Below, piece by piece: positions 59,501 through 64,000 of a stretch of 64,000 nt of DNA. The position numbers and the translations under genes are program-made. Location: positions 666,916-730,915 of the forward strand of contig NZ_CP069357.1 of assembly GCF_016864375.1 (NCBI RefSeq). Direction: 5' to 3'. Origin of the DNA: Microvirga sp. VF16 (lineage in GTDB: Bacteria; Pseudomonadota; Alphaproteobacteria; Rhizobiales; Beijerinckiaceae). Below the pieces are notes generated by a model. It ran no database searches, was not told where the DNA came from, and worked only from the letters and a program-made list of their open reading frames with translations. Every line of letters starts with the position of its first letter. Position 1 is the stretch's first letter.

Positions 59501-59719
59501 GAGAAAGCGGCGGAGGCTGCAGCCGCTGAAGATGCTGACGAAGGCGAGGAAGCAGATGCCTCTGAAACCGTTTCCGATGATGCAGTCCAAGACGGCATTG
59601 AGGAGGTTGCCTTAGAAGTCCCTTTAGCCTCATCGGCCCTCAACCAGTTCGAGGAACCGCCCCAGCCTGCCAATGATGACCTCTCGTTTACCCAAATGGC
59701 GGTTGGGTATGCACTTTAA
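53567..59719 (+). CDS. DarB-like N6-adenine methylase/helicase with ParB-like N-terminus, 2050 aa
   Basis: Four parts can be seen. (1) Residues 10-180 look like the HTH and C-terminal part of plasmid ParB-like proteins (NISEIATRFGITLKEARSRV, FRQGHLDLEQIEALSITSDF, GGFVQRDLFG) but lack the ParB nuclease domain. (2) Residues about 395-640 are an N6-adenine methylase: YTGWGASEVANGMFG, ILEPGMGVGLFNGLMPE and catalytic NPPFSSTKV near 535. (3) From about 1160 an SNF2/DEAD-like helicase: AHSVGAGKTFEMIAG, FINVDEAHTFRKLD, and GGRDMETGVNVQ with QQREGRIERQGNQ. (4) An acidic Ala/Glu-rich tail. Domain order recalls COG4646 proteins and phage P1 DarB, which protects incoming DNA from type I restriction. Possible starts are 53567, 53579 and 53582. 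Confidence 0.85.
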   Translation: MRLSMMSEASTVAINLADQIDECREFSRSKRVNISEIATRFGITLKEARSRVQLTTVAPQIIALFRQGHLDLEQIEALSITSDFKAQEKVIFHALNEWAAEPDQIRLILSPMGIPEGHRLVSFVSLDAYKVAGGFVQRDLFGEPGNGTLSDSSLLVQLASRKLNAVSGQVKAEGWKWVTTGTTPDTAWDMIPYRSSDLSLAAPLPDVTIPSEWLAVSGALVGVDEKGALKIQRGLVKPQDLEAVKQLASANENVPAAQRIEIITEPLPVPSQLEQQDVSASPEEAPALTVETVTSEAESASQAVAPEPAPDHVDPFVGDVVIDTVIEEADLVSLAPEAELDGRRNYRIQPGELKRQGSWKETAKRNIEIIELAKAITAESRGATDEEKSLLTKYTGWGASEVANGMFGVGYRHDWYQLSDRLKALLTDDEYQEAKRTTQYAHYTSEAVITSIFKGMQRLGFNGGSILEPGMGVGLFNGLMPEDMAAASTYTGIEYDAVSASIARLLYPRSHIITGDYAKTALPRDFFDAAIGNPPFSSTKVLNDPEYKKQSFLLHDYFIAKTIDRVREGGIVVLITSKGTMDKKNDKARRYIAERADLVAAIRLPQTAFKENAGTQVVTDVLFLRKRMTGEKVRRTSMGAALYRTNERSEAVGEPVLHLNDWMETAKIEVEGYDFEINEYFVANPNMVLGRHSVSGSMHRAVEYSVDPLSDVTIEDAFETAILTLPEGIYARRPKTSSVASTAANGPTIDLDPSNRKVGGLYLSEDGTVMQFENGIGQPLTQRFNSSGKAIDLRPSELFWLKGYIKLRDALKKAQADQLNDGNWEFSLARLNETYDSFVKSHGRILQYTVIERSNPDGTITETKRFKNDPLIRIDAEGALAYALETIAEDGDIRRGPVLQGRVLKRDQEPAINTTQDALFVSLNRLGRLDIDDVARLAQLNRDEVIADLGTSIFKDPAGCQWVMADEYLSGNVVQKLKDAMAACSLDPSYKRNVEALMEVQPKPLAASDIMVRLGVNWIPTTDIEEFAQEVIGDRMKVVYTASLGTWTVTCHHHAVSEWTFDRMESSDVLQALLNSKQIKIVDRHEDGSSTVNVEATEKANDIATKMREAFQKWLWTDADRTERLVSYYNENFNNIAPRVFDGSHLTLPGLSLRFSPYAHQKRAVWRIIQQGDVYLAHSVGAGKTFEMIAGSMEQKRLGLISKPMFVVPNHMLAQFSREFLEIYPAANILVADEYNFHTHNRRRFVAMAALNNPDAIVITHSAFGRIGMSNEFYKEFIDDQIREWEWLLQDVDNSDRRTRKQIERRIEALERRLEARLASDKKDQVLTFEELGVDFINVDEAHTFRKLDFATNQGNIKGIDPAGSQMALDLFMKVDYLRRNNKGRALVMASGTAITNTMGELFTVQRFFQPAQLEADGLGSFDAWAAQYGDIVAGFEQNAAGGYEIVSRFAKFYNVPELMRRVRSFMDILSSKQLGELVERPLIEGGQRQIIVTPVPTGYKEYQKELEARIKAIRNRSGAPKKGDDIILTVIADGRFSAIDMRFVDPNWPADPDSKLNRMLSDAIDAYHETADFEFFDPVTKKAEPLKGATSIIFTDIGLGEQSAINRGFDMKAWIQQRLIEGGVRPEHIAFMRDHKQHAKKERLFAELREGKKRILIGGRDMETGVNVQKRLYDLFHLDAPWFPASVQQREGRIERQGNQNSSVRIRAYATKGSYDSTMWGMNARKARFIEQAMNGDDTIRSMDDVSEASAFQMAAALASGDERYMRVAGLRADVERLERLRQAHNSEQGKLRSEKRWAEKTIESSTSTVDVIREAIKQRQPVPAGEFSGTVDGVVYDKREAFGNAIIKAVAQHVNRQTVGNREIGTLAGFNIVFVGIRPTNFTKYGAEVYMDLPGDPDPIVTYPFDQDLAPGGIATRGLNQVGGLERLLYRHEDEIQRNQRKIEQIRNRLGVPFAEEAVLLEKLAELDALEAELAAEKAAEAAAAEDADEGEEADASETVSDDAVQDGIEEVALEVPLASSALNQFEEPPQPANDDLSFTQMAVGYAL

Positions 59720-59738
59720 TTCGGATTGCTGCTATAAG
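59718..59738 (+). promoter_or_regulatory. putative promoter, AATTCGG plus TATAAG
   Basis: AATTCGG (59718-59724) overlaps the stop codon of the 2050-aa gene, as the copy at 4078 overlaps the XRE stop. TATAAG follows at 59733. Confidence 0.45.
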
Positions 59739-59760
59739 GTGCAAATCGGGCGAACGGAAG

Positions 59761-59770
59761 TTTGCGAATC
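59761..59770 (+). promoter_or_regulatory. leader element TTTGCGAATC
   Basis: Exact match to the element ahead of ssb, 28 bases after the start of the TATAAG box and five bases before the ATG at 59776, where a ribosome binding site would lie. Confidence 0.35.
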
Positions 59771-59775
59771 GTAAC

Positions 59776-60282
59776 ATGAATACATCGATGATTGACGACA
59801 GGACCGTCTCGGCAGCAATTGAGGAACGGGTGGCATTAGCACTGCTGCTCGTCCTCAACCTTGCCGGTCTCGCCGGATGGCTCACTCTCGCCATCTTGGC
59901 GCTCCTCGGGATCGCCGGGATGCTCCGCTCTCCGGGACGCAGATCCCTCCTTCAGGCCGTCGGTCTGGAGCGGATTACCTGGAAGCAGGATCTCTATAGA
60001 TCTTGGCGAGTCCGCTATGCCCAAAGTCGCATGGCAGCAAAGGGCAACCTGAGCAAACTCGACGCACTCAAGCGCTTCCGTCGCAACCTGGAATTCTACC
60101 AGAACCGCGCCTTCTACGTCCTGACGTTCATTCTCGCCGCCGTCCCTTACGGCTTCAACATGCCTCCGGTTTTCGCCGTCGGCATTCTCATCATGCATAC
60201 ATTCGTCGCCACCTCACGGTGGCTCGCTGTACGCGAACATGAGCGGATTGTCGCTGCGCGGAACGTTCTTGGTACCGCCTAA
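59776..60282 (+). CDS. Membrane protein, 168 aa
   Basis: Hydrophobic segments ALALLLVLNLAGLAGWLTLA and LAILALLGIAGML near the N-terminus and AFYVLTFILAAVPYGFNM and FAVGILIMHTFVATSRWLAV later; a basic loop between (RSWRVRYAQSRMAAKGN). No family recognised. It is the first gene after the 2050-aa gene and has its own promoter candidate. Confidence 0.55.
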   Translation: MNTSMIDDRTVSAAIEERVALALLLVLNLAGLAGWLTLAILALLGIAGMLRSPGRRSLLQAVGLERITWKQDLYRSWRVRYAQSRMAAKGNLSKLDALKRFRRNLEFYQNRAFYVLTFILAAVPYGFNMPPVFAVGILIMHTFVATSRWLAVREHERIVAARNVLGTA

Positions 60283-60319
60283 TCCCATCTCCCAATAGGA
60301 AATTGCCAGAGACAATCTG

Positions 60320-60334
60320 AAAACCCCAAAAAAG
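60320..60334 (+). promoter_or_regulatory. CCCCAAAA element before a short leader ORF
   Basis: AAAACCCCAAAAAAG ends six bases before ATG 60341, which opens the 32-codon frame ahead of the outer membrane protein gene. Confidence 0.5.
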
Positions 60335-60340
60335 CGTTCC

Positions 60341-60439
60341 ATGAACGCTCGACATAGCCAGCTGCTCAGAAAATCACCCGCAGTTGCTATCCCGGCTCCG
60401 CGCTTCGCGCCGGAACCTCTCCTCCATCAGTCACACTGA
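60341..60439 (+). CDS. Possible leader peptide ORF, 32 aa
   Basis: ATG 60341 to TGA 60437-60439, stopping seven bases before the porin-like gene's ATG at 60447. The peptide is basic (MNARHSQLLRKSPAVAIPAP). There is no ribosome binding site but a CCCCAAAAAAG element. It could be a translation-coupled leader or chance. Confidence 0.3.
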   Translation: MNARHSQLLRKSPAVAIPAPRFAPEPLLHQSH

Positions 60440-60446
60440 GGTTGAC

Positions 60447-61262
60447 ATGCGTTACCGTTCTTTCCTTTCGCTCGCCGCCTGCGCCGCCATGGCAATGTTC
60501 GCTGTGCCCGCATCCGCTGCGGATCTTCCTTTCACGTCCCAACCCGCTCCGGTGCCGGCCTTCACGACTGTCGGCTCGGGCTACAACTGGACCGGCTTCT
60601 ACGCTGGTGTGAATGCCGGCTACGGCTGGAACAACAGCGATGACGTGTCGGTGTCCGGTTCCGAGGGCTTCTTCTTCAACGATGCAGCCTTCGGCGGCTT
60701 CAATACGACTGGTGGCGACGGCTTCACCGGTGGTGCCCAGGTTGGTTACAACTACCAGATCGGCAAGTTCGTCGTCGGCGCTGAAGCTGACATCAACTAT
60801 GCCGACCAGGAAACGAAGTCCTTCGGCTCTCTCGGTTCCGGCATCTTCAATGAATCCCTTGAGTTCCGCTCTGAACTCGAATGGTTCGGCACTGTTCGCG
60901 CCCGTGTAGGCTTCGTCCCGGTCGACCGGTTTCTCGTCTATGCCACCGGCGGCTTGGCCTACGGTTCGATCGACGCTTCGGCCACCGACACGATGACCAC
61001 TGCCCGCCTCGGCCGTTCGGCTGACGTCTGGACTGGCACCGAGTCCGACACGAAGTTTGGTTGGACCCTTGGTGGTGGCGCCGAGTACGCGCTGACGAAC
61101 AACGTCACCCTTCGTGCGGAGGCGCTTTATGTCGACCTCGAGGACACCAAGATCACGGGCACCTACACCGGTGACATCGACATCCTCGCTGAGGATACCT
61201 TCACGGCAAAGGCCGACAACAAGTTCACGGTCCTCCGTGCAGGTCTGAATTATAAGTTCTGA
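60447..61262 (+). CDS. Outer membrane beta-barrel protein (Omp25/Omp31/RopB-like)
   Basis: A 271-residue protein with signal peptide MRYRSFLSLAACAAMAMFAV cleaved after ASA-A. The mature N-terminus contains YNWTGFYAGVNAGYGWNN, the hallmark of the alphaproteobacterial Omp25/Omp31 family. Alternating strands follow (FTGGAQVGYNYQIGKFVVGA, WFGTVRARVGFVPVDRFLVY, GWTLGGGAEYALTNNVTLRA), ending with GLNYKF and a C-terminal aromatic residue as needed for barrel insertion. TGAGGTTG precedes the ATG. On a conjugative plasmid it may alter surface properties or mating contacts. Confidence 0.88.
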   Translation: MRYRSFLSLAACAAMAMFAVPASAADLPFTSQPAPVPAFTTVGSGYNWTGFYAGVNAGYGWNNSDDVSVSGSEGFFFNDAAFGGFNTTGGDGFTGGAQVGYNYQIGKFVVGAEADINYADQETKSFGSLGSGIFNESLEFRSELEWFGTVRARVGFVPVDRFLVYATGGLAYGSIDASATDTMTTARLGRSADVWTGTESDTKFGWTLGGGAEYALTNNVTLRAEALYVDLEDTKITGTYTGDIDILAEDTFTAKADNKFTVLRAGLNYKF

Positions 61263-61291
61263 TCCTCAAACGCCCCCTTTGAGGAAAAGAG

Positions 61292-61323
61292 AAGGCCCGG
61301 TGCTTCGGCACCGGGCCTTTTTC
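61292..61323 (+). terminator. intrinsic terminator after the outer membrane protein gene
   Basis: AAGGCCCGGTGC and GCACCGGGCCTT form a perfect twelve-base stem around TTCG, followed by TTTT. Confidence 0.9.
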
Positions 61324-61416
61324 ACTGCTCGAGTTAACACCCCGAAAGGTATGGGGCGGCTAAGTAGGTCGCCATAAGACTTGCAACGGGAGAGCTGCGG
61401 GTGTTCCCTGGGGAGC

Positions 61417-61914
61417 ATGCAACGACATGATCACTCTCCCGAGACGTGGCTCGACGAGGCGGATCGCAAGCGGCTTGCCGCAGCGCTTGCTGGCGCCCGT
61501 GAGGCCCGTGTGTATCGCCGCCTCGAGGCGCTGCTGTTGGTGGCCGAGGGGCATTCCGTGGCCGAGGCGGCCCGCCGCGGCCGGGTCAACCGCTCCAGCG
61601 TGCACCGCTGGCTCGTCCAGTATCGGGCCGAGCACGAGGCCACCGCGCTCCTCGACCGGCCGCGCAGCGGGCGCCCTCGCCGTCACCCGACGCTCACACC
61701 GCAGCGGCTGGCGGCGGCCCTGGCGCGTGACCCGCGCCGCTGCGGCTACCAGGCCACGAGCTGGACGGTGCCGCTGCTGGCGCACGACCTGGCGGCGAAG
61801 GGCCTCGCCGTCAGCCCGCGGACGCTGCGGCGCCGGCTGCACGAGGCGGGCTATCGCTGGAAGCGGCCGCGTTATGTCTATGTGCGACGCGCAGCTCATC
61901 TGGCGCAGAAAAAG
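61417..61914 (+). pseudogene. IS630-family transposase, N-terminal part, interrupted by an IS110-type element
   Basis: Starts at ATG 61417 (GGGAG ahead). The first 165 residues show the IS630 HTH region: ALLLVAEGHSVAEAARRGRV, NRSSVHRWLVQYRAEHE, LDRPRSGRPRRHPTLTPQR, and SPRTLRRRLHEAGYRWKR, ending RRAAHLAQKK at 61914. The DDE catalytic part is missing here and resumes at 63657. Joining the codon at 61914 to 63657 restores the frame (QKK-GG-ITRRLKAGW). Confidence 0.8.
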
Positions 61915-61984
61915 ATCTCATGGGCCAGCGACCGCCGAACTGGTGAAGTAAGGCGGTCACCTCACCTCACCCTGGAGGCCGCTC

Positions 61985-63136
61985 ATGTTCTCCTCTCCCT
62001 CAGCCGACGCTTCAGTCTCGGACAGCACCCACACGATCTTTCTGGCGCTTGAACTCAGCCGCCGCTCCTGGCTGGTGGCGCTGCACGCCCCCGATGCCGC
62101 GAAGATCGAGCTGCATCGGCTTCCCGCCGGTGATGGACAGGCGGTGCTCGACCTGCTTGCCCGCATCCGGACCCGCGTGGAACGACGCACCGGCGTGAGC
62201 CCACATGTATCGTGCTGCTACGAGGCCGGCCGCGACGGGTTCTGGCTGCACCGCCTTCTCGAGGCGCACGGCGTCAGCAGCCATGTCATGGACCCGAGTT
62301 CGCTGCAGGTCGACCGCCGGGCCCGGCGGGCCAAGACGGACCGCCTGGATGCCCAGGCTCTGCTGCGGGCGCTGATGGCCTGGTCTCGCGGCGAGCCGAA
62401 GGTCTGCTCCATGGTCCGCCCACCGTCACCGGACGAGGAGGATGCGCGTCGCCCGAGTCGCGAGCGCGCCACGCTGCTGCAGGAGCGCATTCGCCTGGTC
62501 AACCGGATCAAGGGGCTGTGTGCGACGCAAGGAATCGACGACTACGAGCCGCTGCGGCCGGATCGCCGCCTGCGCCTGGCGCAGCTGATCACGGGAGATG
62601 GCCGGCTCTTGCCGCCGCGGCTGTCGGCGGAGATCGCGCGTCAGCTCGATTGGCTTGAACTCGTGCTGCGGCACTTGGCCGAGGTCGAGACGAGGCGCGA
62701 TGCCGAAGCGGCGGCGGCACGAGCCGCGTCCTCGTCCAAGCTTGGGACCTTGCTGCATCTGAGGGGGATCGGCTCTGAGATTGCAACTGTCCTCGACAAG
62801 GAGGTGTTCTACCGATGCTTTGCCAGCCGGCGCCACGTGGCTGCCTATGCCGGGCTGACGCCCAGCCCGTTTGCGAGCGGCCGCCGCTCGCGCGAGCAAG
62901 GCATCACCAAGGCGGGCAACGCCCGCGCCCGCAAGGCGCTGATCGAACTCGCCTGGCTGTGGTTGCGCAACCAGCCTGACAGTGCACTGGCGGCTTGGTT
63001 CCGCAGCCGTGTGGGGTCGGCCACTGGGCGGGTCAGACGCATTGCAATTGTGGCGCTCGCCCGCAAGCTGCTGATCCTGTTGTGGCGCTATGTCGAAACA
63101 GGCGCCCTGCCAGCCGATGTGGCCGTGAAGCCCTGA
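61985..63136 (+). CDS. IS110-family transposase
   Basis: A 383-residue protein of usual IS110 length. The N-terminal RuvC-like (DEDD) domain has LALELSRRSWLVALHAP, with Glu where the first catalytic Asp normally stands, and RRAKTDRLDAQALLRAL. The C-terminal Transposase_20 domain has LLHLRGIGSEIATVLDKE, AAYAGLTPSPFASGRRSREQ with the serine region and GITKAGNARARKALIELAW. It starts 70 bases into the element after GGAGGCC. Confidence 0.9.
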   Translation: MFSSPSADASVSDSTHTIFLALELSRRSWLVALHAPDAAKIELHRLPAGDGQAVLDLLARIRTRVERRTGVSPHVSCCYEAGRDGFWLHRLLEAHGVSSHVMDPSSLQVDRRARRAKTDRLDAQALLRALMAWSRGEPKVCSMVRPPSPDEEDARRPSRERATLLQERIRLVNRIKGLCATQGIDDYEPLRPDRRLRLAQLITGDGRLLPPRLSAEIARQLDWLELVLRHLAEVETRRDAEAAAARAASSSKLGTLLHLRGIGSEIATVLDKEVFYRCFASRRHVAAYAGLTPSPFASGRRSREQGITKAGNARARKALIELAWLWLRNQPDSALAAWFRSRVGSATGRVRRIAIVALARKLLILLWRYVETGALPADVAVKP

Positions 63137-63656
63137 ACCCGCTTGCGCGCTGGCGCGGGAGTGTCAGCGCGTGATGTCTGAGGGGAGTGCGACCGCGTTG
63201 TCCCCCCTGGCTGGAACAATGCCGCGAAAAAGAATGGTCGCGCTCACCCCGGAGCCCGTTCCCGACGCATGCGGGATTATGGTCAGGGCTTGGGCCCAAC
63301 CGGATATAAGGTGATGCGGACGAGCGGTTCGCATGAGCGCCATCGGGCTCAGCCTCGGACGTCACCGCAAACTGTCGAATCCCGACCGTGATTTGACGGA
63401 CAGTGTCGGAGCGAGTTGCCCTCGGGCAGTCTCCATGATGGCTTGGACCTTCGGCCGGCCCTCAAGCCCTGCGCCTGCGGCGCACCGCGAAGCGGCTGCG
63501 GGACTTGACCGCCCGCCTCGCCCAAGCTGAGAGCCGCCATGCCAGAATGGCAGGCTTTGAACTCGGCTTCCTTTGGTTCGACCCTCTCGGCCAGGTCAAA
63601 TTCTGACTTCGATCCGGCACACCGCCTGCCAGCGCTTGACGTATTGGCCCATATAA
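63137..63656 (+). other. 3' non-coding part of the IS110-type element
   Basis: About 520 bases after the transposase without a convincing gene. It is GC-rich and contains several inverted repeats. A stretch around 63440-63606 reads as protein-like in one frame (RTAKRLRDLTARLAQAES) but has no start codon and no recognised family. In IS1111-type elements this side carries the guide (bridge/seek) RNA for target choice, so that is the best candidate content. Confidence 0.4.
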
Positions 63657-64000
63657 GGGGGGATTACCCGGCGTCTGAAGGCGGGCTGGCACAGGGGCGA
63701 TCGGCTGCTGTGCCTCGACTGGACGCTGCTGCGGCTGTTTCCGCCGCTGCGGGCAACCTGGGCGCTCAAGGGTACCCAGGCGGTGGTGCCGATCACCGGC
63801 CGCAATGCCAAGCGGGTGCTGTTTGGGGCGATCGACCTGCGCACCGCTCGCCGCGTGGTGCTGATCCGCACCCGCGCCGGTCAGGCGGATGCCCAGGCGT
63901 TCCTGCGCACGTTGCGGCGCCGCTATCACGGCGCCGGCTGGCTCTGGCTGCTGAGCGACCGGGCCAGCGCCCATACCGCCCCGCAAACCCTGGCGCTGGC
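63657..64000 (+). pseudogene. IS630-family transposase, DDE part, runs off the window
   Basis: Continues the frame of 61417-61914. GDRLLCLDWTLLRLFPPLRA holds the first Asp; then WALKGTQAVVPITGRNAKRV, LFGAIDLRTARRVVLI and GAGWLWLLSDRASAHTAPQT with the second Asp (SDRASAHT), the usual IS630 order. The final Glu and the 3' end lie outside the window. Confidence 0.75.

Larger units (their letters stand above)
61915..63656 (+). mobile_element. IS110/IS1111-type insertion inside the IS630 gene
   Basis: Removing 61915-63656 (1742 bases) rejoins the IS630 reading frame exactly, which defines the insertion. Short ATGGGCCA (61920-61927) near the left end and its complement TGGCCCAT (63645-63652) near the right end form a subterminal inverted repeat, as in the IS1111 subgroup. 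No flanking target duplication is visible, as usual for this family. One transposase gene lies at the left and a 520-base non-coding part at the right. Confidence 0.65.

Noticed and set aside
63333..63606. Protein-like stretch in the right part of the IS110-type element
   Set aside because: It has no start codon and no recognised family, and lies within the interval whose removal restores the IS630 frame; treated as non-coding element sequence.
1..64000. CRISPR arrays, rRNA and tRNA genes
   Set aside because: No regularly spaced repeats, no rRNA-like blocks and no tRNA cloverleaf with a TTCGA-type T arm in place were found on reading through.

Overview
The window looks like part of a conjugative plasmid (or integrated conjugative element) of an alphaproteobacterium, most likely a member of the Hyphomicrobiales (Methylobacterium/Microvirga/rhizobial type). 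The reasons are high-GC coding sequence, a MobA/MobL-type relaxase, a VirB/VirD4 type IV secretion system with rhizobial-style divergence, an Omp25/RopB-like outer membrane protein, and IS630 and IS110 elements of the kind common in that order. No rRNA, tRNA, CRISPR array or recognisable oriT was seen. The organism and plasmid assignment is inference; no repABC locus lies in the window.

Layout. (1) 1-4.1 kb: 3' part of a relaxase, an unknown protein, a DnaB-like ATPase and a frameshifted XRE regulator. (2) 4.2-19.3 kb: the mating-pair-formation operon in the order virB2, B3, B4, a VirB5-like gene, a membrane protein, a second VirB5-like gene, virB7-like, B8, B9, B10, B11, two small genes and virD4. 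VirB1 and VirB6 are missing here and appear fused in one protein at 36.7-38.6 kb. (3) 19.4-25 kb: a frameshifted gene, a UvrD-type helicase, a VUT-family transporter and two minus-strand unknowns. (4) 25.2-36 kb: a DNA-processing set: YqaJ-like exonuclease, Rad52-like annealing protein, zinc-finger/Toprim protein, a 1120-residue protein with a DprA-like domain, SSB and a second UvrD-type helicase. (5) 38.8-53.4 kb: small membrane and unknown genes, a RecD-like helicase, a family-4-type uracil-DNA glycosylase, a large C5 DNA methyltransferase, a PP-loop (PAPS-reductase-like) protein, a nonsense-interrupted gene, a secreted HExxH protein and a pair of tandem paralogues. (6) 53.5-59.7 kb: a 2050-residue DarB-like methylase/helicase with a ParB-like N-terminus. 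(7) 59.8-64 kb: a membrane protein, an outer membrane protein, and an IS630 transposase gene split by an IS110/IS1111-type element.

Together the genes read as transfer machinery plus a cargo that fits the needs of DNA arriving as single strand in a new host: coating (SSB), annealing and recombination, priming, unwinding, uracil repair, and methylation or anti-restriction. The most unusual signal is a short sequence, consensus AAA(A)YCCCCAAAAG, that recurs at least twelve times just upstream of genes across 20-60 kb, often in the position of a ribosome binding site, and is absent from the virB operon. A second recurring signal (TAATTCGG followed by a TATA-like box, sometimes with TTTGCGAATC about 30 bases further on) marks several other gene starts. 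Three small genes carry single lesions (two frameshifts, one stop codon).
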